Positions 1 through 8,728 of a DNA stretch of 64,000 nt are shown piece by piece. The translations under genes and the position numbers were made by a program. Below the pieces are notes generated by a model. The model was not told the DNA's origin, did not search any database, and worked only from the letters and a program-made list of their open reading frames with translations. Positions within the stretch are counted from its first letter, which is position 1, and every line of letters starts with the position of its first letter. The DNA comes from Mycolicibacterium xanthum (GTDB taxonomy: Bacteria; Actinomycetota; Actinomycetes; Mycobacteriales; Mycobacteriaceae): NCBI RefSeq assembly GCF_019710635.1, contig NZ_JAIFZS010000001.1, forward strand, positions 372,001-436,000, in the 5' to 3' direction.

Positions 1-28
1 CGCGCGGCGCCGCGGACACCCGCGCGGG

Positions 29-1066
29 TCACGTCCCGGACAGCCTGACCAGCGTCTTGCCGATGTTGACGCCGGTGAACAGGCCGTTGAGGGCGTCGAC
101 GCAGGACTCGATGCCCTCGAAGATGTGTTCACGGTGCACCAGCAGCCCGTCCTGCTCCCACCGGCGCAGCGCGGCGAACGCCTCGTCGAAGCGTCCCCAC
201 TCGTCGAGCGCGTTGAACCCCTGCATCAACGCGGTCTTGGCCAGCAGGTTCACGTAGTTCGCCGGCCCCGGATGCTCACCGGTCAGATAGCTCGAGATCA
301 CCCCGCACAACACCACCCGCGCCTTGTGGGCCAGCCGGCCCAGCACCGCGTCGAGGATGGGGCCACCCACGTTGTCGAAATAGACGTCGACCCCGTCGGG
401 GCAGTGTCGCCGCAGCGCCGCCGGGACGTCCTCGCCGCGGTAGTCGATGCAGGCGTCGAACCCGAAGTCGTCCACCACCGCCCGGCACTTGTGCGCCCCG
501 CCCGCGATGCCCACCACCCGGGCGCCGGCGATCTTGGCGATCTGGCCGGCCACCGAACCGGTCGCGCCGGCGGCAGCCGACACCACCACCGTCTCGCCCG
601 GCTTCGGGCGGCCGATCCCCGTCATGCCGAAGTATGCGGTGGCACCGGTCGGTCCGTAGATCGACATCACCGCGCGTTGATCCACCTGCTCGCCGGGTCC
701 GGGCACCGGGGTGGTGAACAGGTCGTCGCGCACGATCGTGTACTCCTGGAATCCGGTCAGCGTGGTCACCACATCCCCGACGGAGTAAGCGTCGCAACGG
801 GATTGCACGACCTCCCCGATCCCGGCCGCGCGGATCACCTCGCCCAGCCGAACCGGCGGCAGGTAGCCGGGCTGGTCGTCGAGCCAGGTGCGGGCGGCGG
901 CGTCGATGCCGACGAACGTGGTGCGCACCAGCGCCTCACCGTCGCCGGGCTCGGGGGCGCCCACCGTGACCAGCTCGGTGTCCTCCGGTGCGACCAGCCC
1001 GTGCGGGCGGCGGCGCAGCAGGATCTGGCGGTTCGTCAGCGTCGGCACCAGGCCGAAACTACCCAA
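29..1066 (-). CDS. MDR-family zinc-free NADP-dependent oxidoreductase
   Basis: This 345-residue protein belongs to the medium-chain dehydrogenase/reductase superfamily, in the leukotriene B4 12-hydroxydehydrogenase / prostaglandin reductase / CurA-like branch that reduces activated C=C bonds with NADPH. An N-terminal GroES-like domain is followed by a Rossmann fold with the nucleotide-binding stretch AAAGATGS at residues 164-171 and the family signature YFDNVGG at 229-235. No catalytic zinc-ligand pattern is visible, which fits the zinc-free reductases. The substrate cannot be told from sequence. It is followed on the same strand by an SRPBCC protein gene whose stop lies 24 bp upstream of this gene's start. 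Confidence 0.85.
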   Translation of the reverse strand: MGSFGLVPTLTNRQILLRRRPHGLVAPEDTELVTVGAPEPGDGEALVRTTFVGIDAAARTWLDDQPGYLPPVRLGEVIRAAGIGEVVQSRCDAYSVGDVVTTLTGFQEYTIVRDDLFTTPVPGPGEQVDQRAVMSIYGPTGATAYFGMTGIGRPKPGETVVVSAAAGATGSVAGQIAKIAGARVVGIAGGAHKCRAVVDDFGFDACIDYRGEDVPAALRRHCPDGVDVYFDNVGGPILDAVLGRLAHKARVVLCGVISSYLTGEHPGPANYVNLLAKTALMQGFNALDEWGRFDEAFAALRRWEQDGLLVHREHIFEGIESCVDALNGLFTGVNIGKTLVRLSGT

Positions 1067-1090
1067 GCGGTGGCGCCGCCGGAGCCGGTT

Positions 1091-1591
1091 TCACCGTGCC
1101 GCGAAGTACTTCTGCCCGTCGGCGGCCATCCGGCCGAAACCCGCCTTGACCACCGGCGCGAGCAGCGCGAACGGCAACCGCGCGAGGCGGACCGGTTCGA
1201 TGGCCACCGCCCAGGTGAACCGGGTGCCTGCGCCGTCCGGCTCCACGCGGTAGTCCTCCGCGAACCGGCGGAACAGCGGCACGTTGGCCTCATAGACGTA
1301 GAACGCGTACCCCGAACCCTCGTCCCACCGGTAGAAGCGTTCGTGCACCCTGGCCGGGCCGGTCCCCACCTCCCTGGTGGTGCCGACCCCGAACGGCCGC
1401 GGCGACGTCCAGGTCAACGATCCGACCGTGGCGCCCCAGGCCGACAGCGACTCGTCGGACTGCAGCGACTCCCACACCCGCTCGGGTGGCGCGTCGAAGT
1501 GCTTCTGGTAGCGGAACACGTGCGGGGCGGTGTCGAAGAAGCCGGCGTCGGCGGGCTCCAAGGCGGACCAGCGCGTCATGACATGCAGCAT
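1091..1591 (-). CDS. SRPBCC (START/Bet v1-like) family protein
   Basis: The predicted protein of about 166 residues reads as a small helix-grip ligand-binding protein: the segment starting FRYQKHFDAPPERVWESL is the typical first strand and helix of polyketide-cyclase/SRPBCC proteins. The function is probably binding or transport of a hydrophobic ligand; no substrate can be inferred. The frame stays open upstream to 1774, but that extension is arginine-rich, overlaps the DUF427 gene and looks non-coding. I therefore choose the ATG at 1591, with a second ATG at 1579 as alternative. It is transcribed in the same direction as its neighbours. Confidence 0.75.
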   Translation of the reverse strand: MLHVMTRWSALEPADAGFFDTAPHVFRYQKHFDAPPERVWESLQSDESLSAWGATVGSLTWTSPRPFGVGTTREVGTGPARVHERFYRWDEGSGYAFYVYEANVPLFRRFAEDYRVEPDGAGTRFTWAVAIEPVRLARLPFALLAPVVKAGFGRMAADGQKYFAAR

Positions 1592-1625
1592 CGTCGGCGC
1601 CGGGCCGGCTGACAAGGCACGCACG

Positions 1626-2342
1626 TCACGTCGGCCGAACCTGGCATCCGCAGTCCGAGTAACCCGCGGATTCGGGCAGTTCGGCCAGCACATCGGCCTT
1701 CGTCTCGTCGAAGCTGAGCATGCCCCGGATCGGCAGGCTCTCGGGCAACGGATCCTCGTAGCTCCACGCCACATCGTCGACCACGAGGTCGCCGATCGCC
1801 GCGCTCCAGTAGGTGGTATACCCCTTGTAGTTGCAGTAACTCGAGGTGTCCGACCGGCGTAGCAGGTCGGTGCGCACCTCGGTGGGGCTGACGTACAGGC
1901 GTGGCGCCAGCGCGGTCTCGAACAGGATCACCGTGTTCACGGTGTCCACCAGGGTCGAACCTGCGACATCCACGCGCAGGCCGCGCTCGGTCGGCCGGCA
2001 GTCCACCCGGTGGTACGGGTTGGGGGGGTAGTGCACCAGCGGCCTGCCCTCCTCGAGCCAGGTGTCCACGGCCGTCCACGGCACCACCACGAAGCCGGGG
2101 GCCTCCGGTACCGCGGTGGCGGGCAGGTCACCTACCTCGTCGACGGCGAACGCGTAGCTCAGCGGGCTGCCGCGGCGGTGCACCATCAGCGCCCGTTCGG
2201 TGTCGATCAGCGTCCGGTCGCCGACGATCGCCTGGATTCGGCGCGGATGCGGCTCGATGTAGACCAGGTCGCCGTCGACCGGCGGGGTGAACTGGCCCGC
2301 CCGGTCCGCGCTGAGTGGGCCGCTGCCGGCGACCAGGCTCAT
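1626..2342 (-). CDS. DUF427 domain protein
   Basis: This protein of about 238 residues looks like two tandem DUF427 (PF04248) units. The first carries the HPRRIQAIVGDRTLIDTERA region. The second carries EVRTDLLRRSDTSSYCNYKG, which matches the SxCxYKG-type core of the family, followed by AWSYEDPLPESLPIRGMLSF. DUF427 proteins are widespread in actinobacteria and have no established biochemical role. The start chosen is the ATG at 2342 (MSLVAGSGP); the frame remains open to 2546 but the extra residues look non-coding. It is divergent from the WS/DGAT gene across about 265 bp. Confidence 0.75.
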   Translation of the reverse strand: MSLVAGSGPLSADRAGQFTPPVDGDLVYIEPHPRRIQAIVGDRTLIDTERALMVHRRGSPLSYAFAVDEVGDLPATAVPEAPGFVVVPWTAVDTWLEEGRPLVHYPPNPYHRVDCRPTERGLRVDVAGSTLVDTVNTVILFETALAPRLYVSPTEVRTDLLRRSDTSSYCNYKGYTTYWSAAIGDLVVDDVAWSYEDPLPESLPIRGMLSFDETKADVLAELPESAGYSDCGCQVRPT

Positions 2343-2607
2343 CGAAGCGGCCCGGTGGCAACGGTTTTGCTGACCCGGTTCATGAATGACCTCCCGCCGC
2401 CCGCGACGTCGTGTTGTGCGATCGAGTTTACAAAGCCGGGCAGGGGTGTCAGGGGTCGACGTGGTGGGGCGATAGGCGTCTGTTTCTGCTGACACGCGGT
2501 TTCGGTTCGGTCCGATGTCGTAACGGGCGGGCGAAGCGCTGTGCAATGGTGGTCACGATCAAGCGGGGATGCCCGCGCGGTTCTCGGCGAACGGAGTGGG
2601 AGTCAGG
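2343..2607. other. Divergent intergenic region (DUF427 / WS-DGAT)
   Basis: This stretch of about 265 bp lies between the divergently transcribed DUF427 and acyltransferase genes and should hold both promoters. I see no convincing -10/-35 pair, riboswitch or RNA gene. A GGAG at about 2594-2597 is a plausible ribosome-binding site for the GTG at 2608. Confidence 0.4.
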
Positions 2608-4038
2608 GTGAAGAGGCTCAACGGCGTGGACGCCATGATGCTCTACAGCGAGACTCCGGAAATCCACATGCACACCCTCAAGATCGGTGTGCTCGATGTG
2701 TCCGCGATCGGTGACTACGACTTCGAGCGGTTCCGCACGATCGCGCTGCCGAGGCTGCACGCCCTGGCCCCGCTGCGCTACCAGCTCGTCGACATCCCCT
2801 ACCGGTTCCACCACCCGATGTGGGTGCAGAACGCCGAGATCGACCTCGACTACCACGTGCGCCCGGCGCGGGTGGCCGCCCCGGGAGGGCGTCGCGAGCT
2901 CGACCAGCTGATCGGTCAGATCGCCAGCACCCCGCTGGACCGCGGCCGGCCGCTCTGGGAGATGTACATCGCAGATGGCCTGGTGGACAACCGGATCGCG
3001 GTCATCCACAAGGTGCACCACGTGCTGGCCGACGGGGTCGCCTCGGCCAACCAGATGGCGCGGGTCATTCGGCCGCAGCAGCCCGAGGTCGGCGGGCAGC
3101 TACCGACGGCGTCCGACGAGGCCCGCACCGCCGGCCACCTGCTCGGGGCCGCCGCCCGGGACCACCTGCGGCAGCTGCGCCGGCTGCCGCGGCTGGTCAA
3201 CGAGACCGCGACCGGGGTGTCCCGGGTACGCCAGCGGACCAGGCAGCGCGGACGCCATCCCGACCTGGCCCGCAACTTCGCGCCGCCGCCCACCTTCATC
3301 AACCATGTCGTCTCACCGGGGCGGCGGTTCGCGTCGGCGCCGCTGGCGCTCGCCGACGTCAAGGAGACCGCCAAGCGCCTCGGCGTCACCCTCAACGACA
3401 TCGCGCTGGCGTCCACGGCCGGGGCGTTGCGCCGGCTGCAGCTGCGCTACGACGGCCACGCCGACGCCCCGTTGATCGCCGGGGTTCCGGTCAGCTTCGA
3501 CACCTCGCCGGACCGCTCCGTCGGAAATGAATTCACCTACCTGACAACGTCATTGCCGGTGCACATCGCCGACCCGCTGGAGCGGGTGCGGCTGACCGCG
3601 ACGGCCACGTCGATCGCCAAGGAGAACCACCAGCTGCTCGGGCCGACGCTGCTGCCGAACTGGCTGGCCTACCTTCCGCCCGCATTGAGCCCGCGGTTCT
3701 TCCGCTCACAGGCCAGGCGGGTGGAGTCGGCCAGCGTGATGAACCTGACCGTGTCCAATGTGTCCGGGCCGCGCGAACGCGGCCTCGTGCAGGGCGCCAC
3801 CCTCAGCGAGATCTACTCGGTCGGACCCATCGTGGCGGGCAGCGGCATGAACATCACGGTGTGGAGCTACGTCGACCAGCTCGCGATCTCGGTGCTCACC
3901 GACGACCGCACGCTCAAGGACCCGCACGAGGCCACCGACGCACTGCTCGAGGCGTTCGCCGAGATCAGGGCCGCGGCGGGTATACCGGGCGAGCTCACGG
4001 CGATCCCGACGGCGCTGCCGCCGGCCCGCGCACACTAG
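2608..4038 (+). CDS. WS/DGAT wax ester synthase / diacylglycerol acyltransferase
   Basis: The protein of 476 residues is a bifunctional-type acyl-CoA:alcohol/diacylglycerol O-acyltransferase of the mycobacterial Tgs family, which makes triacylglycerol or wax esters at membranes and lipid bodies. The catalytic motif HHxxxDG is present as HHVLADG, and the protein begins with the family-typical KRLNGVDAMMLYSETP. The C-terminal WES_acyltransf domain is recognisable from NLTVSNVSGP onward. I place the start at GTG 2608, because it gives the usual family N-terminus and has GGAG upstream; an upstream ATG at 2569 would add 13 residues. It stands alone, not in an obvious operon. Confidence 0.92.
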   Translation: MKRLNGVDAMMLYSETPEIHMHTLKIGVLDVSAIGDYDFERFRTIALPRLHALAPLRYQLVDIPYRFHHPMWVQNAEIDLDYHVRPARVAAPGGRRELDQLIGQIASTPLDRGRPLWEMYIADGLVDNRIAVIHKVHHVLADGVASANQMARVIRPQQPEVGGQLPTASDEARTAGHLLGAAARDHLRQLRRLPRLVNETATGVSRVRQRTRQRGRHPDLARNFAPPPTFINHVVSPGRRFASAPLALADVKETAKRLGVTLNDIALASTAGALRRLQLRYDGHADAPLIAGVPVSFDTSPDRSVGNEFTYLTTSLPVHIADPLERVRLTATATSIAKENHQLLGPTLLPNWLAYLPPALSPRFFRSQARRVESASVMNLTVSNVSGPRERGLVQGATLSEIYSVGPIVAGSGMNITVWSYVDQLAISVLTDDRTLKDPHEATDALLEAFAEIRAAAGIPGELTAIPTALPPARAH

Positions 4039-4221
4039 TTCTCATCCGGAAAGCGTTGCCGAGTCCCTCCTTTCGGCATCCGGCCGGGGCTCGGCGGCGC
4101 ATTCGGAACGGATCGTCTACTTTACATATCTTTGCTAAAGTGTCACGCTGTGTGAGGTGCGCCGACGGGTGGCATGATGACGATCCCGGCCGACGGCGGG
4201 GAACTCCGAGGGAGGACGACG

Positions 4222-4818
4222 GTGAGCGCTCGCACCGATGAGGTCGATGACCTGCCCCCGGAGGTGCGCGAGGGAACCGGCGTCCGCGCCTGCGGTGAGA
4301 AACTGCTCGGCTACGCGCTGACGGTGATCGCAGCCGATGTCGAGGGCGTCGTGGACTCCGCAGGGGCCTGGCTGTGCGACCGGGTGCGGGCCGGCTGGCG
4401 CGTGACGGTTCAGCTGCCGGCCGGGCACGAGGTGCGCCCCCTGACCGTCGTCGGCCTGCACACGACCGCAGAGTCCGTCACCGACCTCGTGTGCCGCCAG
4501 CCGCCCGCGGCGCTGGCGATCGACGCACGCCGGCTGCGCCGGGACGACCGGCTGCGCGACACGGTGCTGCGCGTCGTCGACGACGGCCGCACCGAGGTGA
4601 CGGTGTGGGGTGAGTCGGCGCTGCTCGGGGCCGACGATCGATTCGGCGCGGTGCGCCACCGGCCCAGCGCCGCCGCGCGGGCCTTCAAGGCGCACGCGCA
4701 GCTGGCAGACGGCCGGGTCGTCACCGCACACGACGAGCTGTTCATCAGCGCCGCGCTCTGGTACCCGCCGGACGGCGCCGACCTGGTGCCGCTCCATACG
4801 TCCCTGTCCACCGGATAG
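4222..4818 (+). CDS. Conserved hypothetical protein, copy 1 of a tandem pair
   Basis: I do not recognise this protein of about 198 residues. It shares a clear pattern with the next gene: CDRxRAGWxVTV, RPLxxxG, a TVWG motif and a near-C-terminal SAAARAFKxHAQ segment, so the two arose by duplication. It has no signal peptide, membrane segment or known catalytic motif. The GTG at 4222 is preferred because GAGGGAGG lies 6-7 bp upstream; an in-frame ATG at 4174 would lengthen it. An AT-rich patch at about 4121-4140, rare in this genome, may be its promoter. Confidence 0.7.
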   Translation: MSARTDEVDDLPPEVREGTGVRACGEKLLGYALTVIAADVEGVVDSAGAWLCDRVRAGWRVTVQLPAGHEVRPLTVVGLHTTAESVTDLVCRQPPAALAIDARRLRRDDRLRDTVLRVVDDGRTEVTVWGESALLGADDRFGAVRHRPSAAARAFKAHAQLADGRVVTAHDELFISAALWYPPDGADLVPLHTSLSTG

Positions 4819-4825
4819 CGGCACC

Positions 4826-5380
4826 GTGCCTTCTCGGCGATTCAGTCCCGTCCGTGGCGCGCTCACCGGCGCCGCCCGGCTTCCGCACTACCGGTTGGTC
4901 GTCGTCGCAGACGGGGTCGGCGACGTCATCGGGCCGGCCGGCGGATTCCTGTGCGATCGGGCCCGGGCGGGCTGGGACGTCACCGTGTTGCTCACCGGGG
5001 CCTGCGATACCCGGCCGCTGCGGATCCTCGGGGTCGACGCCGGCCGCCTCAGCGCCGACGTCGGATCGGTGATCGACGGCCTGTCGGCCGGTGAGGCGCT
5101 GGCGTTGGGCGCCGATCAGCTGGCCGTCGACGGGCTGGTCCGCGACCGGCTGCAGCGGACGGCGCGACGCGGCCTCAACGAGATCACCGTCTGGGGTGCA
5201 CCGGCGGCCGCCGAGCTGGGACGTGGCCTGCAACCCGTTGTGCACACCCTCAGCGCCGCGGCCCGCGCGTTCAAGTCCCACGCGCAGGCCGCCGCGGGGA
5301 TCGCCGGATCGCCGGGGGAGGGCAGCGAGCCGCTGTACCGGCTGCGCGCCGACGGGTTCCGGCGGCTCTATCCGGTCTGA
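4826..5380 (+). CDS. Conserved hypothetical protein, copy 2 of a tandem pair
   Basis: This predicted protein of about 184 residues is paralogous to the preceding gene, sharing CDRARAGWDVTV, the TVWG motif and the SAAARAFKSHAQ segment in the same order. I could not assign a known domain. The start at GTG 4826 lies 7 bp after the previous stop, so the two are probably co-transcribed. The frame is open much further upstream but there it overlaps copy 1. The gene ends 9 bp from the convergent DUF2631 gene. Confidence 0.68.
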   Translation: MPSRRFSPVRGALTGAARLPHYRLVVVADGVGDVIGPAGGFLCDRARAGWDVTVLLTGACDTRPLRILGVDAGRLSADVGSVIDGLSAGEALALGADQLAVDGLVRDRLQRTARRGLNEITVWGAPAAAELGRGLQPVVHTLSAAARAFKSHAQAAAGIAGSPGEGSEPLYRLRADGFRRLYPV

Positions 5381-5389
5381 GCGGGATCG

Positions 5390-5644
5390 CTACCTGGTGG
5401 AGCGGTTGCGCGTGACGTACCAGCTGCGCGCCACGAAGCCGAAGACCGCCACCGCGAAACCGATGAGGAACCAGTCCTCGACGTGGCCGACGTGGTTGCC
5501 GCGCATGAGCAGCAGCAGGAACACCGCGGCGAGCAGCCCGCCGAGCTGGATCAGCCTGGGATTCTCCTTCGACCAGCCCCAGTTCGCGGACGGCACCTCC
5601 TCGACGTCGACGCCGGTGTGACGCTCCACCTCGGTGCTTGCCAC
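5390..5644 (-). CDS. DUF2631 small membrane protein (Rv2876-like)
   Basis: This 84-residue protein has a charged N-terminus, with [11 protein letters not shown] marking the DUF2631 family, then two hydrophobic segments at roughly residues 34-47 and 59-73 that predict two transmembrane helices. It ends in a basic tail. By recalled gene order it corresponds to M. tuberculosis Rv2876, next to the mpt70/mpt83 locus. Its function is unknown. Confidence 0.8.
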   Translation of the reverse strand: MASTEVERHTGVDVEEVPSANWGWSKENPRLIQLGGLLAAVFLLLLMRGNHVGHVEDWFLIGFAVAVFGFVARSWYVTRNRSTR

Positions 5645-5746
5645 GGCTGCTCCTCACGGTCGGGCGGCATGTGCTGTGGTCATTCTGACACAGCCCTACT
5701 ACGGGGCGCCGTAGAGCCGGCGGGGAGGGCAGTAGGCTGGCCGGTC

Positions 5747-6595
5747 ATGACTGGGCAGCCGGCGCACGGGATTCTTCAGGACAGGGTCGTCTTCGTCACC
5801 GGGGCCGCCCGCGGCCAGGGCCGGGCGCACGCCGTCCGGTTCGCCGAAGAGGGCGCCCACGTCATCGCCGTGGACCTGTGTGATCAGATCGACAGCGTCG
5901 CCTACCCGATGGCGACCCGCGACGATCTCGACGAGACGGTGCGGCTGGTGCAGAAGACCGGACGCCGCATCGTCGCCGAGCCCGCCGACGTCCGGGACCG
6001 CGACAGGCTGGCCGCCGCCGTCGACGCCGGGGTCGCCGAGTTCGGGCGCCTGGACTTCGTGATCGCCAACGCCGGCATCCTGCCCGCCGCCGGCGAGCAG
6101 GGCCGCGACATCACCGCGTTCACCGACGCCGTGGCCGTGATGCTCAACGGCGTCTACTACACGATCGACGTCGCGCTGCCGGCGCTGCTGCGCAACCCGG
6201 ACGGCGGAGCGATCGTCATCACCAGCTCGGCCGCCGGCTTCACGTCGGTGAGCACCGAGTTCGCCACCATGACCCACGGTGCCGCCGGCTACACCGCCGC
6301 CAAGCACGGTGTGATCGGCGTGATGCGGCACTTCGCCCGCTCGCTGGCCGAGAAGAACATCCGGGTCAACTCGGTGCACCCGGGCGGGGTCGCCACCCCG
6401 ATGGTCCTCAACGAGGCCATGGCCGAGTTCGTCAGCGAGACGCCGTCGTTCGGCGAGGGGCAGCGTCCCCTGCTCCCCGGACCGATGATGGAGCCCGCCG
6501 ATGTCAGCGACGCCATGGTCTACCTGTGCGGGCCGGCCGGCCGCTTCCTGACCGGCGTCGCGCTCCCGGTGGACGCCGGTCAGACCCTGAAGTAG
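5747..6595 (+). CDS. Mycofactocin-type short-chain dehydrogenase
   Basis: The 282-residue protein is an NAD-dependent short-chain dehydrogenase/reductase with a TGAARGQGRAHA nucleotide-binding motif near residue 17, the IANAGI strand and a YTAAKHG active-site Tyr-Lys. The insertion after the second strand, ending YPMATRDDLDETVRLVQ, is characteristic of the mycofactocin-coupled SDR family, whose bound NAD is thought to be re-oxidised by the redox cofactor mycofactocin; that link is inferred from family membership. The ATG at 5747 gives the canonical N-terminus, although the frame is open to 5483. Its TAG stop supplies the first base of the downstream tandem-repeat array. Confidence 0.88.
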   Translation: MTGQPAHGILQDRVVFVTGAARGQGRAHAVRFAEEGAHVIAVDLCDQIDSVAYPMATRDDLDETVRLVQKTGRRIVAEPADVRDRDRLAAAVDAGVAEFGRLDFVIANAGILPAAGEQGRDITAFTDAVAVMLNGVYYTIDVALPALLRNPDGGAIVITSSAAGFTSVSTEFATMTHGAAGYTAAKHGVIGVMRHFARSLAEKNIRVNSVHPGGVATPMVLNEAMAEFVSETPSFGEGQRPLLPGPMMEPADVSDAMVYLCGPAGRFLTGVALPVDAGQTLK

Positions 6596-7310
6596 CGCCG
6601 TACCGGCACTTCACCTGATCGCGCCCTACCGGCACTTCACCTGATCGCGCCGTACCGGCGCCTCACCTGATCGCGCCGTACCGGCGCCTCACCTGATCGC
6701 GCCGTACCGGCGCCTCACCTGATCGCGCCGTACCGGCGCCTCACCTGATCGCGCCGTACCGGCGCCTCACCTGATCGCGCCGTACCGGCGCCTCACCTGA
6801 TCGCGCCGTACCGGCGCCTCACCTGATCGCGCCGTACCGGCGCCTCACCTGATCGCGCCGTACCGGCGCCTCACCTGATCGCGCCGTACCGGCGCCTCAC
6901 CTGATCGCGCCGTACCGGCGCCTCACCTGATCGCGCCGTACCGGCGCCTCACCTGATCGCGCCGTACCGGCGCCTCACCTGATCGCGCCGTACCGGCGCC
7001 TCACCTGATCGCGCCGTACCGGCGCCTCACCTGATCGCGCCGTACCGGCGCCTCACCTGATCGCGCCGTACCGGCGCCTCACCTGATCGCGCCGTACCGG
7101 CGCCTCACCTGATCGCGCCGTACCGGCGCCTCACCTGATCGCGCCGTACCGGCGCCTCACCTGATCGCGCCGTACCGGCGCCTCACCTGATCGCGCCGTA
7201 CCGGCGCCTCACCTGATCGCGCCGTACCGGCGCCTCACCTGATCGCGCCGTACCGGCGCCTCACCTGATCGCGCCGTACCGGCGCCTCACCTGATCGCGC
7301 CGTACCGGCG
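6595..7310. repeat. Minisatellite: 27 tandem 26-bp units plus a 14-bp partial
   Basis: Units start every 26 bp from 6595 to 7296 (702 bp, exactly 27 units), followed by a partial unit at 7297-7310. Units 3-27 read as identical. Units 1 and 2, at the SDR end, differ by two substitutions in the second half, and unit 2 has one more. Each consensus unit contains a perfect inverted repeat, GCGCCG-TAC-CGGCGC, so the array could form some 25 short hairpins. There are no spacers, so it is not CRISPR. It fills the space between the convergent SDR and photolyase genes and includes both stop codons. It is the equivalent of a VNTR locus. Confidence 0.97.
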
Positions 7311-8642
7311 CAGCGACTCCGCGCGCTCCTCCGCGTGGTCCACCATCGGCGCCGGATACCCGGCCGGGCGGGATTCGCCCATCTTGTGCACGTCGGCAAC
7401 GAGCGCTTCGTCGGCCAACTCCGGTATCCAGCGCCTGATGTAGTCACCGGACGGGTCGAACTTCGCCCCCTGAGTGGTCGGGTTGAACACCCGGAAGTAC
7501 GGCGCGGCGTCGGTGCCGCACCCCGCCGCCCACTGCCAGCCGTGCTGGTTGCTGGCCATGTCGCCGTCCACGAGCTGCTCGAGGAACCACCGGGCACCCC
7601 ATTGCCAGGGCAGGTGCAGATCCTTGACCAGGAACGAGGCGACGATCATCCGCACCCGGTTGTGCATGAACCCGGTCTCGCGCAGCTGGCGCATGCCGGC
7701 GTCGACGATCGGGAACCCGGTCCTGCCGTCCCTCCACGCCTGGAACGCCCGCCGCGCCTCGGGGCCGTCGTCGACCTCGATCGCGTCGAAGGACCGGTTC
7801 CAGTTCCGCCACGCGCTGTGCGGCCACTCGTGCAGCACCGAGGCGTAGAAGTCGCGGAACGCCAGCTCCCTCAGATAGGCCTGCGGCCCGGTGCCGCGGC
7901 CCAGGTCTGCGGCCAGCGTCCGCGGGTGAATGGTGCCGAACTTCAGGTGCGCCGACATTCGGCTGCTGGCGTCCAGATCGGGGCGGTTGCGGTCCTCGGC
8001 GTAGCCGGCCAGCCCGTCGGCGACGAACTTCTCCCACTGCCGCCGCGCGGCCCGCTCGCCCGCCGGGAACTCGAGTTCGACGCCGGCGTCGGGGATGTCG
8101 GCCAGGTCGGGCCGGCCGGGCACCTCGGCCGGACCGATCCAGCGCACCGAGCCCGCACCGGACTCGGCGGACGCGCGCCAGCCGTGCCTACGCCACGCCT
8201 CGTAGTACGGGGTGAACACCTTGTACGGGGTGCCGTCGCTCTTGGCGACCCGACCGGGGGAGACCAGGTACGGCGAGCCCGTCGCCACCAGGTCGACGCC
8301 GCCGAGCGCCGCGCGCACCGCGTCGTCGCGGCGCCGGCCGAACGGCGAGAAGTCGTCGGACACGTGCACCGCTGTGGCGTCGACTGCGGCGGCCAGGGCC
8401 GGCACCCGTGTCACCGGATCGCCGCGGGTGACCACCAGCCGGCCGTCGAGTTGCTCGCGCAGGTCGCGCAGCGCGTCGTACAGATACTGCAGACGGCGCG
8501 GCCCGCCGGAGGCCTCGAGCCGCGGATCCAGCACGTAGCACGCCAGCACGTCCGCGTCGGAGCCCTCGCCGGCCGCCGCGGCGAGCAGCGCGGGCAGATC
8601 CGACAGCCGCAGATCGCGACGAAACCACAACACGGCGGGCAT
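7287..8642 (-). CDS. phr: Deoxyribodipyrimidine photolyase
   Basis: This 451-residue flavoprotein repairs UV-induced cyclobutane pyrimidine dimers using light. The N-terminal photolyase Rossmann domain opens with VLWFRRDLRLSD and binds the antenna pigment; the C-terminal FAD-binding domain has GMRQLRETGFMHNRVRM at 316-332 and DGDMASNQHGWQW at 359-371. Length and motifs fit class I CPD photolyases. The last seven residues (RRYGAIR) and the stop codon are encoded within the 26-bp repeat array, so array length can change without altering the protein. It is divergent from the LLM oxidoreductase gene. Confidence 0.95.
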   Translation of the reverse strand: MPAVLWFRRDLRLSDLPALLAAAAGEGSDADVLACYVLDPRLEASGGPRRLQYLYDALRDLREQLDGRLVVTRGDPVTRVPALAAAVDATAVHVSDDFSPFGRRRDDAVRAALGGVDLVATGSPYLVSPGRVAKSDGTPYKVFTPYYEAWRRHGWRASAESGAGSVRWIGPAEVPGRPDLADIPDAGVELEFPAGERAARRQWEKFVADGLAGYAEDRNRPDLDASSRMSAHLKFGTIHPRTLAADLGRGTGPQAYLRELAFRDFYASVLHEWPHSAWRNWNRSFDAIEVDDGPEARRAFQAWRDGRTGFPIVDAGMRQLRETGFMHNRVRMIVASFLVKDLHLPWQWGARWFLEQLVDGDMASNQHGWQWAAGCGTDAAPYFRVFNPTTQGAKFDPSGDYIRRWIPELADEALVADVHKMGESRPAGYPAPMVDHAEERAESLRRYGAIR

Positions 8643-8728
8643 GGCATTGATGCTGCCCGCAATCTCCGATAAAGAAACCGGGGAGACCGAAGAGTCCCGG
8701 ATTCGTCACCGTGGAGAGGGAGGGTCCT

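Noticed and set aside
2446..2495. GTGTCAG...CTGACAC inverted repeat in the divergent WS/DGAT region
   Set aside because: The arms are 7 bp with a long spacer of more than 30 bp, which is easily chance in this composition.
5671..5695. GCTGTG-N10-CACAGC inverted repeat as operator between DUF2631 and SDR genes
   Set aside because: Only 6-bp arms, and no regulator gene nearby; not strong enough to list as a feature.
6595..7310. CRISPR array
   Set aside because: The 26-bp units abut each other with no spacers, and no cas genes are in the window.
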